The notes under the pieces were generated by a model. The model saw only the letters and a program-made list of their open reading frames with translations, did not search any database and was not told the DNA's origin. The translations under genes and the position numbers were made by a program. Shown here piece after piece: positions 9,295 to 19,633 of a stretch of 64,000 bases of DNA. How positions within the stretch are numbered: the first letter of the stretch is position 1; every line of letters starts with the position of its first letter. The stretch spans positions 5,394,001 to 5,458,000 of the forward strand of contig NC_049561.1 in assembly GCF_013368755.1 (NCBI RefSeq), given 5' to 3'. Source of the stretch: Talaromyces rugulosus. Lineage: Eukaryota > Ascomycota > Eurotiomycetes > Eurotiales > Trichocomaceae.

Positions 9295-12135
9295 TCATCG
9301 ATGAGGGTTGTGCATTTCATCCTCTTCTTCAGGCTCAATAGGCGAGACGCTAGCCTGCTGATGCTGATGCTGCGCAAAAGCGTTGCCCTGAGGTGGAGGG
9401 GACTGGTACTGCGGAGGAGACGCCTGGTAAGGGTTGGTAGCAGCGACAGTAGCAGCAGCAGCAGCAGCAGAGGAAGACTGTCCGTATGGATTGTGTGGTT
9501 CATACGGGTTGTGAGACTGGCCCGGCGGAACTGCGGCAGAGTAGTAGCTCGGGATTTCGTACCGAGAGCTCGTGTCGCCTGGTCCAGCAGCGGATGGAAC
9601 AGCCAGCGGCGCAGGAGGACCCTGAGACGACTCGGGGCCTCCTCGTCGACGACCAGACGGTGCGCGCAGCAGGGATGTGTGGTCGTTTTCATTAAAAGGG
9701 TTCAACTGATCGTGGTTGCTGGGCCCAGAATTGGCGCTGGGCACACGGAACAGCTGATCAGACTCGTCGGGACGAGCAATGTCGTAGCCAGCCGGACGGC
9801 TGTTCAAGGCCCCGACAAAGTCAGCCTCGTTTACTTTTCTAACTGAGGCGCCGCGCTGGACAAGACCGCTGCCGTTGTCGAGGTCAACACCAGTGGATTT
9901 CACGCCTGAGCTTTGTGTCAGAGTCGACTGCAGCTCGGCCATCTGGCTGGTCGGAATGAATCGAGCAGCTTCCTTGTCCTCAGCCGCCTTGTCACGGTAC
10001 TGCTTAGCCAGGTCGTCGGTAATCGAAACAGAGTATGACGGGTTCTTGGGATCGCCCAAGGCCGCACCACCGCCACCAGGGCCGTTGATGGGAACCTTGC
10101 GGATAGCGAGTACGAGAGCACACATAAACTTGGATCGGCGAGCAGCACGAATAGTCTCGTTGGACCAGTTAGACTTGTGTCGGATTTCAACGCGGAGCTC
10201 CAATTTGTCCATGCTGCCCAGGTCAATAACCTCGATATCAATGTCCGGCTGGAAGTCACGGCTGTTCTCTTTGTCACGCACAAACTTCTCCATCTCGAGC
10301 TTGAGCAGTTGAATATCGGCAAAGGTGGTGCCAAAATCGACAAACAAGGAAATACGCTCGCGCATCGCTTTGGACCGGGTCACGTTGTCGATCCAGGTTG
10401 TATTCAACACGATATTGGCAACCTGGGTGATGCGTTGCTCAGATACAGTGCGGAAGGCTGTGTACAGCAGCGAGATCTCCTCGACGAACAGGTCCTGGCC
10501 GACGATCTCAACCCGGTCACCAACGTCAAAAGGATGCTTGACGAAGAGAAAGATACAGGAACCGAGAACTTCTTGTGCAGTGACGGAGAAGACGAAAGAG
10601 AGAGACAGCAACGAAGTAGCTCCGGCCGCAATGACAGTAGCAGCTCCGGTCGTCACAAAGGAAACAAACACAAGAACCATGATAATCGAAGCAACACAGA
10701 GCAGCAGATTGTCGAGCACGTGGATAGCCTGGTCGACATCGTGCATACTGCGGGAAATAGATTTGCGCACGCGACCAAATTCGGCCACAGTGAGAATCAT
10801 CTCGTCCATGCTAACATCGCCGTTTCCATCGCGGTCCAGCACAGCAAAGCACTCTTCAGCCTCATTGACGCGATTCGCGCCCAACACTTCGGCAATGTCC
10901 TCGGCAAACAGTGCATCCTTGCCCTCCACCACAAAGGACATCCAGATACGCTTAGCAAGAGCTTCGGACGAGCGATGGCGCTCCAAGGCATTGGTGACGA
11001 CCGAATGAGCAGACCCGGTGTCGAAGATGTGCTTTCCTGTAATCTCAGAAGCAACATTGCCAAAGGCAGCAGTCACCTTGTCGCCCACTCGACCGACATT
11101 GCGGCCGACGTTGCGGCCAACGTTGCGGATGAGACGGAGAGGGGCTACCGAGTTGTTGCGGCCGTGGCCCTTTTTCTTGTTTTCCAAGCCGAGGATGGTG
11201 TCGGCAATGATGGCGTCCTCTTCTTCAAACTCCTTGCAGTATTCGGGGAACATGGACCGCGAGGCTTCGTAGAGCTGGCCGATCAGGTCGATGTTGTGTT
11301 TGGATTCTTTGATTCTGGTGTCGTACTGCTTGCGGTGGTAGCTGACCGAGATCAACTGCACTAGAGTCTTCTCAGCCAAGAGAATAAGCGTACAGATGAG
11401 GAGAGCAAAGAGGATTTTCTTGATGGTCGACTCCCACGAATCAATGCCAGAATGGCTCCTCCGGTTGTCTGGATTCTGTGTCATGATAGGGATGAAGGTA
11501 GCCAGAGAAACCAGCGCCCAGCCGACCAGAGAGAGGGGGATCTCGAGAGCGCGGAGAATGAGAGCATATTTCTTAGTGCCGGCACTGACAATGCCCACGA
11601 GGGTTTGGAATACATATGGCAAGGCATGAGCGAACAGCTTGGATACCCACAAGCTCAGCCAAACAACTTCGATCCAGGTGAAAAACCAGACAATCCTGAC
11701 ATTGCCAATACTGGCATGAGGCGCCGCGGTGGCTCCGATGATGATTGGGAGGGCAAAGACCAGGGCCAGCGGCAGGACATAAATAAAGTAGCGAGTGACG
11801 ACGGAAAAATTGAGAATGGCAGTGTAGATGCGGCCCATGCGGTTGATAGCATCCTCCTCCTCCTCATTGCTCTGCGACATACCGCCGGCGGTCTTCTTGC
11901 GACGACCAGGGCCCGGTCGTTGGGGGTAGTCAGTGGGCTTTTCACCATTGGCATCTCCGCCATTGGGGTTGGCCTTGCGAGCGCCGGTGCCTCGACTGGG
12001 CACGGCAGTCAGAGGGATATCAATCGTTGCGTCATTGGGATTGGCCATGCCGGGTGTGTTGCTTAGATCATCAGGTAGAGGGTGGAATTTGTTTGTCGAA
12101 AAGCGTTTCTCGCCGAGCCCAGGTCGACTCGACAT
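9295..12135 (-). CDS. EF-hand MscS-type mechanosensitive channel (Msy1/Msy2-like)
   Basis: Single exon, 946 residues from the ATG at 12135 (MSSRPGLGEKR). An acidic/basic N-terminus is followed by four hydrophobic segments between about residues 120 and 275. Then come an EF-hand (DRDGNGDVSMDE, ~residue 430) and the MscS pore and beta domain (~455-620, including VKHPFDVGDRVEIVG). This order is that of fission yeast Msy1/Msy2, which sit in the ER membrane and shape Ca2+ release under hypo-osmotic shock. The Pro/Gln/His-rich C-terminal 250 residues are presumably cytosolic and disordered. A 12-nt tandem repeat encodes a repeated NVGR just before the EF-hand. A later ATG (MANPNDATIDIPL) is a possible alternative start. 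Confidence 0.92.
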   Translation of the reverse strand: MSSRPGLGEKRFSTNKFHPLPDDLSNTPGMANPNDATIDIPLTAVPSRGTGARKANPNGGDANGEKPTDYPQRPGPGRRKKTAGGMSQSNEEEEDAINRMGRIYTAILNFSVVTRYFIYVLPLALVFALPIIIGATAAPHASIGNVRIVWFFTWIEVVWLSLWVSKLFAHALPYVFQTLVGIVSAGTKKYALILRALEIPLSLVGWALVSLATFIPIMTQNPDNRRSHSGIDSWESTIKKILFALLICTLILLAEKTLVQLISVSYHRKQYDTRIKESKHNIDLIGQLYEASRSMFPEYCKEFEEEDAIIADTILGLENKKKGHGRNNSVAPLRLIRNVGRNVGRNVGRVGDKVTAAFGNVASEITGKHIFDTGSAHSVVTNALERHRSSEALAKRIWMSFVVEGKDALFAEDIAEVLGANRVNEAEECFAVLDRDGNGDVSMDEMILTVAEFGRVRKSISRSMHDVDQAIHVLDNLLLCVASIIMVLVFVSFVTTGAATVIAAGATSLLSLSFVFSVTAQEVLGSCIFLFVKHPFDVGDRVEIVGQDLFVEEISLLYTAFRTVSEQRITQVANIVLNTTWIDNVTRSKAMRERISLFVDFGTTFADIQLLKLEMEKFVRDKENSRDFQPDIDIEVIDLGSMDKLELRVEIRHKSNWSNETIRAARRSKFMCALVLAIRKVPINGPGGGGAALGDPKNPSYSVSITDDLAKQYRDKAAEDKEAARFIPTSQMAELQSTLTQSSGVKSTGVDLDNGSGLVQRGASVRKVNEADFVGALNSRPAGYDIARPDESDQLFRVPSANSGPSNHDQLNPFNENDHTSLLRAPSGRRRGGPESSQGPPAPLAVPSAAGPGDTSSRYEIPSYYSAAVPPGQSHNPYEPHNPYGQSSSAAAAAATVAATNPYQASPPQYQSPPPQGNAFAQHQHQQASVSPIEPEEEDEMHNPHR

Positions 12136-13657
12136 CAAGCTGGTGTTGAGGAAAATGAAAGAGAAAGTCAAAGAAAAAGAGAGAGAGAAGAAAGAAAAGG
12201 TTCTAAAAAAGAGCGAGTGGATCAGAAATGGCCCGAGGATTAGATCGCACTATCGGAGAGTTGCGTGCACTCTAGCATCCGTGAGTCGTGACTCGTGAAC
12301 GATGACAGCGTTTTTCCAAGTGGAGGGCCAGAGGGGGCAGAGCCTAGTACGATCACGTCGATAGGACGGTCGAGCAGAGGCAAAAAAGCGAGTGATTCAG
12401 ATCGGCTGGCGCTGAATGGTGCAGGTAGCGAGCGTGGAGAAGACTTTTGGATACTGGCGAGTGTGAATGGCAAGCAGATCGCAGACTAAGGCGCAGCTAC
12501 TGGCAACCTAATGATGGCGATCGCCGGCAGTCCTCCAGGGATCGGGCGTAAAGATGGAAAGATGTAAGATGTAAGATGGAAAGATGGAAGATGAAAAGAC
12601 GAAGAAAAAGATCGTGACGATAACAATGAGATAGATGTCAGGAGGGGGAATATAAAAGACACAAATGAAATTTTCTGCCGTTGTGTTTCACGAGCGCTCC
12701 TGCCTTTCAAGTCTAAAGATTGGTGATCGGGCCGTATATTACCGTTATTACGACGGCTTCCGTGGCGTCCAGTGGCCAGCCCGGGGTGGGGCTGGTCTCC
12801 ACTTTGAGACAGATTACTGGCTGGACGAGTGGGTCGATCCAGCAACCCGACCGGGCTCGACCCAGGGTTGCGGGATGTGGAGCAGGGGTAAGGGGGTGTT
12901 GATTGGCTGGCCATTTTGAAATGCGGGGACCTGCGCTTGACTTGGCGGATCCACTGTTTCACCATGTACACATTATTACAGGGTGCAAAGTACTCTGTTT
13001 GTACTCTGTTTGTATTTGTATACATTTTGTCTTGTGCGTTTGTATATCATGAATCATGTATTCAATGTTGCAAACAACGCAAATACGCGGTGGGGAATAG
13101 CTAGTGGGGCATATCTAGCACTGATTGTCAGTGATTGACATGACATAGACTGGCATGCCAGCAGGTTTGTGTAGTCAATATGCATGGAATATGCATTGAA
13201 GTCATTGAATGTCACTAAATATGTAACATAATCACTAAATATGTATGTAGACTTTGTAGAGTATCCCTGCACTAATCAACAGGAGCTGTCAGCTGTCACT
13301 GTAATTTAATTTCGGCACTAATTTAATAATAGCAGCATTGGGGCTCGAAGTTGATATGAAACGCCGGCATATAACGTCCAGGTGCCGCATATAGCTGCGT
13401 ATTATTATTGAACCTACACCATATGTTCCTGAGTATTAAAATAATAATAATAATTAAATTAATGTATCAATTTGCCACCGCAAACCAACATGCATCCAAT
13501 CACGCAACTAACAGCGCATCCGAGAATGCAGTTCGCTAAGAATGCGCAGCCAATAATGCATCGGACTCGCTAGTTGACCCATTGGCCAATCCTACACATA
13601 CACCATACTACTACTGACTATACTACTACACATGGTGAATACTTATACCAATTCAAT
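12136..13657. other. Long upstream region of the MscS gene
   Basis: Contains the 5' side of the MscS gene and the 3' side of the dioxygenase gene. On the minus strand it is pyrimidine-rich near the start codon (12140-12220) and has a decayed GATGTAA/GATGGAA repeat at about 12550-12610, typical of fungal CT-box promoters. 13000-13650 is AT-rich with CAAT/ATAATAATAAT stretches. No open frame with family features. Confidence 0.5.
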
Positions 13658-14887
13658 TCAACTATTCCACTCAAAAACATCCGCCGCATCACTCCGCATC
13701 TTCCTCATCTCCTCCACCACGCGCGCCCGCGTCCATCCCGCCTCGAGGCCACGCACAAGCAGCTGCTGCTCGCTCTCCGGCGCCATGCCACTGGGCGCTG
13801 GTGGTCTATTATCCAGATTCGTCGGAAAGGGATAACCATCCGCGATCGCCTGCACCAGACTCGACAGCTCCAATTTTTCTTTTTTACTGGCAGTACTGGC
13901 TGTATACTTTTCCGCAAGAATACCCCAGCATCGCTCCACAATCGGCAACGAATCAACACTCTCCATGGCCTTGCCAAACGCGCTGCTAATCTGCAGTAAA
14001 TTCGCCATGCGATTGAAATCCGCCGTCTCGTTTGCACCTGCGGCATGGAACAGCGCTGGGTTGAAAAAGATGCCATCACCCTTTTCCAGCGGCAGCGCGA
14101 CGTAATTCTCTAGGAAATATTGCTGAAAGGAATCCTCACGATATGCCAGATACCCGTCCTCAAACCGCTGGCTAAAGGGCAGCAATCTCGTGGGACCGCT
14201 GGCCAACGGCATATCCGTATGCGCAACAGCCCCCTGCAGCGTCAAAAACTGACTAGCCACCTGCGCGCCTCGGGGGTACTGCGCACAATGCGGTTGATCC
14301 TGAAACCCCAGATGATAATCCCGATGCGGATTCTGCGCTTTTCCCTGCGGTTTCACAACGTTTACCTGCGCGGTCACGCGGTAGGCTGGACCCAGCCAGG
14401 AATTGCAAACATGGCTGAGCCAAGGGTTGGAGTAGTATTCGCTAAAGGAAGCCGGGTCGACGAGGGCGTGTTTGCCAAACGAGTTCCAGATGCGTTCGTT
14501 GGCGCCCTTGCCGGCGAAATGGTCCCCCTTGGAGTCTCCGTTTTTTTGCAGTGTCTTTTCGTGTGAGATGATGCGCTCAAAGGCGCGTGTGGCGTTGTCT
14601 CGCGCGGAGGAGAATTGGGGCTGGTTGGTGTACATGCCCTTGAGCACGAATACGCCGGGCCCCGAGAGGAGGATCTGGTACCACTCATCCTGCAGCTTTG
14701 CGATGGTTGGGTCGTCAGATGCCAAAGCGTCCTCGTACTCGGAGAGGTTGTAGATAGGCACGTTTTTCTCAATCGAGGCTGCCAGTGGGTAGGTCTCGGG
14801 CTTTGCGGATTCCGAGCAGAGACGGTGAAAGTCGTCCAAAGACGGCGGCGAGGATTGGGAGAAGAGGCGTTGGGAGGTGAGATTCAT
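13658..14887 (-). CDS. Phytanoyl-CoA dioxygenase (PhyH) family protein
   Basis: Single exon, 409 residues, ATG at 14887. It has the Fe(II)/2-oxoglutarate oxygenase layout: NPHRDYH supplies the His-x-Asp pair (~residue 190) and FNPALFHAAG supplies the distal His (~285). The R of GANETADFNR (~295) could bind 2-oxoglutarate. No signal peptide or membrane segment. The family hydroxylates very diverse small molecules, so the substrate cannot be told from sequence. It lies between housekeeping genes without biosynthetic neighbours, so a primary-metabolism or detoxification role is as likely as a secondary-metabolite role. Confidence 0.85.
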   Translation of the reverse strand: MNLTSQRLFSQSSPPSLDDFHRLCSESAKPETYPLAASIEKNVPIYNLSEYEDALASDDPTIAKLQDEWYQILLSGPGVFVLKGMYTNQPQFSSARDNATRAFERIISHEKTLQKNGDSKGDHFAGKGANERIWNSFGKHALVDPASFSEYYSNPWLSHVCNSWLGPAYRVTAQVNVVKPQGKAQNPHRDYHLGFQDQPHCAQYPRGAQVASQFLTLQGAVAHTDMPLASGPTRLLPFSQRFEDGYLAYREDSFQQYFLENYVALPLEKGDGIFFNPALFHAAGANETADFNRMANLLQISSAFGKAMESVDSLPIVERCWGILAEKYTASTASKKEKLELSSLVQAIADGYPFPTNLDNRPPAPSGMAPESEQQLLVRGLEAGWTRARVVEEMRKMRSDAADVFEWNS

Positions 14888-15311
14888 GGTGTATTATTTT
14901 GTGAACAGTCCGGTTCAATGTGTCAATATATGTCGTAGGCGACAGTCATATTGAACAAGTCATATATAATTGACTCTATGGAGGGGCTCGGCAACAATGC
15001 CGGAATTTGTGGGGAAACAAGCATCTCATCAATTGATGCACTTCCGAACCACCTCCATGTCCGGAAATCATGTTCCGCCTACTTGTATACACTAACTGGT
15101 CGTACAACACATTGATTATCATAATGAGGGTATAACTGAATATCAACAACTCGACAATTCCCTTCCAAAGGAATCAAACTCCTCGAGACCCGGTCCTGCC
15201 CATTTTCCTGCTCGTGCTAATATGCCATAGCCAACGCCAGAAAGAGAGAAAAAAAAAAAAAAAAAAAAAAAGAAACGTCCAATCGTTATCGCTATAGATC
15301 AAATCCACATG
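14888..15311. other. Intergenic, with a ~23-A homopolymer
   Basis: Upstream region of the dioxygenase and 3' flank of the next gene. A run of about 23 A occurs at 15249-15271, 40 bp beyond the stop codon of the minus-strand gene (a T-run on its transcript strand). Nothing else seen. Confidence 0.5.
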
Positions 15312-17198
15312 TTATCCCCCCATGACCACGTCCTCGTCCACAGCCACCACGGGCGTAGTTTCAACCTGCGTTGCATCCGTCGTGATGATCTGGCCCTGGC
15401 CCTGGCTGAAATTACTTTGGATAGCACGGCATTGTCCCGCCGTAGTAAAGAGCATCTTGAGCAGCCCGTCTTTGGAAATCAAGTCATCTGTAGGAGTAGT
15501 AGTAGGTGGTTGCTCTGTATCCACCGGGGCTGTTGAGCTGCGAATAGTATGGGAAACCAGCATGTCTACCAACGCCCTAATATGCTGTTGTGTAATGGCA
15601 TCCTCCAAAATATCAAGTGAATCAATTACACAAAACAACACCGGCGGTTTGTACCGCAGCAGCGTATTCAAAATGCCCACAGCGTCTGTCCACGACGACA
15701 TGGTGCCGTTGAGTCGATTAAATCGTTCGGTGCTCAGATCGCAATTGCTCTCAAAGTCTAACATTGGAGGCGAAAGGTCGATGAGTTGGCGAATCAGACT
15801 GTAGACCAACCCAAGAAGGCCGGCCTCTTTGCTCGAATGAGCTGAAGCCGCGCAAAAGTGTGATATAGTCGGGATACTGTGCTGCCGTGAGATCGAAACG
15901 TAGCACGCCGATATCAAGGTCAGCCTCCCCGGGAGCCCTAGCGAGCGAGGACCCTCGACAACGAGGGGTAGAGACGGATTCGTCCGCATCCAGTTATATA
16001 TTTCTGTAGCCACAGTCGCTGGGATAACCAGCTGTTCCTCTGGGCTGAAGGGATAAAGTTGTTCTGAATTATCAAAAAATTCTTGCAGATGCGAGGAATC
16101 CTGCTGCAGTCTAAGTTTGAGGAAGCGACGTTTGGTTGTGAGTTCTCCTGCTTCTGTCGGTTGGCTTTTGGGGGTTATGACTATCATGGTATTAGCTATA
16201 AATAAGGGGATAGAGGGGAGGAAAAACTCACGACTGTTGCCCGACAAATGGCAAAGGGCCGAATCAGCGTCAACCTGGTGCACACGGCGTTCCAGTGCTG
16301 CTAAGAAAAGGTCAAAGGTCCTCTTCCATCCTTGGGCCAGTTTTGCGTTGGTGAGTTTCTTCTGTTGCACACTCCAGATGAGCTGCCGGAGAAGGGTGGT
16401 TTGTGACACCCGGACACGAGCGGCTCCTTCTAGGCCGACTTTATCGAGGCATGGTGCCTCTAGGTATTGGCAAGAATTCGAGTAAGCCGAATTCGTCTTG
16501 GTTGCCACAAAATCCTCGACACAGCTGACCAAGTTTATGAAATTGGTCTTGAAATCTTCGTTGTGACTGGATAACACACGACATCTCGCCTTGGAGATGT
16601 AGTCGCCCATGAACTCGCCGAGAAACAAAAAGATCTGGGCGTAGAGAGCGGCGGCAAACTCTCTGGGGCGGTCGAACATGGAAGCCGACAAGACGGCCTT
16701 GTTGATGCGAGCGAGGAATTTCAGGAAAACGCCGGCAACGCGATAATGCTCTTTGCAAGCCTGCTTTAGTCAGTACACCACCCGCGCTAGCATGTAAGAA
16801 AAGAAGACGACGAACCGCGATAATAGAGTATACGACGCCAAAGAACAAGTCCGAGATCCGTTTGGGGTCTGGTAGGGACTGCATCAGCGCAGGATGGGCC
16901 TCCATGGTCTCGAGACAGATGCGGGCCCATTTGGCGGGCTTCCGAAACAGGGACTGCTGTTTGTTGGGGGAGGTCCAGAGTTGCACAGCGTCGGCGAGTG
17001 TTTCACAGACGAGGTCCATGTCGGCGGGCCGTTGCAGGCGTTGGTCATGATGGCGCAGGGCGTCCTGGAATTCTTTCCAGGACCGCTGTAGCTGTCTGGC
17101 TTCGGATTCGAGGATCGATCGTGCATCTTCACTGTGGTAGAGGATTAGACAAGACGCCGAAAGGGAGAGAGATGGTCATCGGCATACAGGGTTGTCAT
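15312..17198 (-). CDS. Fungal-specific protein with degenerate NTPase core
   Basis: Four exons (17198-17188, 17131-16816, 16760-16232, 16180-15312) give 574 residues. The first exon would code only MTTL; an in-frame ATG at 17297 would add 33 residues. The second intron (16815-16761) uses GTTCGT; the third is 51 nt, in frame, with GTGAGT, GCTAATA and TAG, so the unspliced frame is also open. The N-terminal part (EARQLQRSWKEFQDALR onward) is a helical domain often found before STAND/NACHT modules in fungi. The C-terminal half has VVEGPRSLGLPG, where a Walker A loop would be, and VLFCVIDSLDIL, like a Walker B strand. The Walker lysine is missing, so nucleotide hydrolysis is doubtful. Function unknown. 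Confidence 0.75.
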
Positions 17199-17510
17199 GT
17201 TTGGCGAGGGAGACACCGAAAAAGGCTTTAGACCGATGGTGGTATTAGGCGCATGCTGTCGAGTATGCCGGACCGTTGTCGCCGTGGTCATCAGCATGCT
17301 GGGGGGGCCCGGCTGGGATGGCCAGCCTATGTGTGTGTTTGGGTCTCTCTCTGAGTTTCCGAGGTGTGTCGATATACGATATGGCGAAGGAACAGCAAGC
17401 GCATTTCTTGACGGACGGCGAGACTGGCTGGCTGGGTGAGCGATGACAGGCCAGACAGGCAGCGCGGCAGCGATTAGCAGAGAGACGATGCCGGCATGGT
17501 GGTTAGAGAG

Positions 17511-17532
17511 GAGAGAGAGAGAGAGAGAGAGA
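17511..17532. repeat. (GA)n microsatellite
   Basis: About eleven GA units, continuing as imperfect GGAGAGAGAAAG to about 17550. A GGCA-rich stretch (GCAGGCAGG repeats) follows at about 17585-17630. Confidence 0.9.
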
Positions 17533-17804
17533 AGGAGAGAGAAAGAAGAAATCAGGCGAGTGAAACATTGCTCCAGGCCCAGACAGGCCGGGCAGGCAGG
17601 CGCAGAGGCAGGCAGAGGCAGGCAGGGCCCGGAGCTTCGTTCCTTCCCTTGGGGCCCCTCCATCGCCCAGTTGCCCATTGTTACTATTGGCGCCGTGCGA
17701 GGCAGGTGCAGCCTGCGCGAGGGCTAGACCGCGCCACGCCGGGCCTAGGCCTTTAGTATGCTATATATCATATGTACCAGATATGCACTTGTTTCTGCTG
17801 TATT

Positions 17805-17871
17805 TATATTTTATATTTTATATTTTATATTTTATATTTTATATAATATATGTATATATATATATATATAT
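17805..17871. repeat. (TATTT)n and (TA)n simple repeat
   Basis: Six to seven TATTT-type units run into about ten TA units. Slippage-prone and non-coding. Confidence 0.9.
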
Positions 17872-19633
17872 GCGTATATATTTGTTGTCTATTTGTATTT
17901 CGCTTTCTATCCATTTCTGTTTCTATATTCGTATCCTTTGGCTCGTGCTGTGCTGTGCTCTTTATGTATGCTCTGCGTGATTGGCGTGGCCCGGCGGGGA
18001 GCCTGTCAGTCGGTCTTGCCGCTTCGTTAGTACCCGAATTCACTTGCTGCAAAGCCTGAAAACAAAGAACACCGGTTGGGAAAAAAGAAATATCTTTCTT
18101 GACAGCAAACTTAAAATTCTAAATAGATAAAATAGTAATCCACATAAAACTCACCTCGCTTATTTAATGCCAAGAATAAGATTCCCACTGGTCTGGTGAT
18201 GATTGCACGGAAGGGCTGGAATGTCTCAGTGCTGGAAACGGCTTAGCTCGGCACGCCTCATGTATGGCTCTCCGGATGCGGTTGGCGTGCTGCCATGTTC
18301 TGCCTGTCTGCCAAAAAAACAAAATATATCTAATTATCTATTACTATTATTATTACTACTAGTAACTGGCAATAGCCTGTTCGAGCAACATTATTGAAGT
18401 TGAGGAAAAGCCATTCCGACAGATAGATGCTGACCCACTATAGCTGGAGATCTGCTACCATACTATTCATGATATAGTTCTTCTCCCAATAAGATCAGCA
18501 TTTTTGTTCCTTTTACTTTAACTTCTTTTTCTTAAGAATCTATAAAGATAAGTAACAAATATATAGAGGTCTTCTCTTTCGTAATAATATTAACAACATT
18601 CAGGACAGGACAGGCTTATCCCTGCTAGCCGCCGCTGGTCACTTCAGAAGTCAACATTTGAAAGGCACTATTGGCATCCCCTGCGCCAGCACCAACACGA
18701 ATCCTACAGTTCTGACAAATTATAGCACACCTGACTCATCGGCAAGCAGATATACAAATAATGACATGGATGATACATCAGCCCCCATCATGCAATTATT
18801 ATCGATAGTCTCCACCCCCGGACAACATACGCTCGTCACGCATCTTCTGATCGATCGTTGCGATCAGAATCTGATTCGCACAAAACTGATCTAGTCAGCG
18901 ATGGCCACATGGTGGTGGGTGATTTGTAAAGAACAGCCAGCCTCGGTGTGGATACAGGGTTCCGGGATATCCATGCATGCAGTACGTACTCTTCCAGCCT
19001 ACAGGAGACAGGTCTAGCGCCTGCGAATTTATTATTATTTATGAATGAATAATTTATCCCCCTTTTATTTTTATCCATGGGCATTGTTGCGATTTAACCT
19101 AACTCGGATCCGATCACTTTTCATTATTTCTATCTATATAGATCTTTGTATGTATATACATATATGTTTATATATATAAATCCATGCATATATACAGGGC
19201 CGAAATATGCACATCCCAGTGCAATAAAAGACATCAAAAGAAATAAAGAAATAAACTCGTATTGCTCGCGATCGCCGGGTTTTGCTCTCAAACGCCGTGC
19301 AAGACCCGCCCTGCTATCTACTATCGATACTCATGCTGCAGATCGGCGAGCCCCCCGCTTTGACCGGGTACAGCCATCTCCCCAGGCCTTGTCTTTTCTT
19401 CTTCTTCCAATTCTCGCCTGCGTTTTGTTACATGCATAGTTACCCCGTATTTGAGTCGAGTCCGACACGCTGTCAGCTGTGGCGTGAATAAATCCCATCT
19501 TTCTGGAATCAAATCATCTATCCGAGACGCTCCGCCCCCCCCGCGCGTATCAACCTCTCTCACACTGCCACAGTCCCAACTTCCGGATGAAAGGCCGAGC
19601 AGAGAAATCCTCGTAGCCAAGTTTCTGGTAACG

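Larger units (their letters stand above)
17199..19633. other. 2.4-kb divergent intergenic region
   Basis: Separates the minus-strand NTPase-like gene from the plus-strand RING gene. It holds several simple repeats (listed separately), many short upstream ATGs and TA-rich tracts near 19140-19190. The sequence just before the RING gene is C/T-rich. No coding frame with family features and no RNA gene recognised. Confidence 0.5.

Noticed and set aside
10177..11364. 395-codon open stretch on the plus strand
   Set aside because: Antisense shadow of the MscS channel gene. Composition follows the codon bias of the real strand and no family features are seen.
12486..13025. 179-codon minus-strand frame in the MscS promoter region
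   Set aside because: Ser/Leu/Phe low-complexity reading of pyrimidine-rich promoter DNA. No ATG-linked family features.
17145..17678. 177-codon minus-strand frame upstream of the NTPase-like gene
   Set aside because: Only its last part (the MTTL exon) belongs to a gene; the rest reads simple repeats.
17805..17871. TA-rich tract as a replication origin or centromere piece
   Set aside because: It is an ordinary simple repeat in a gene-rich region. Nothing else supports the idea.
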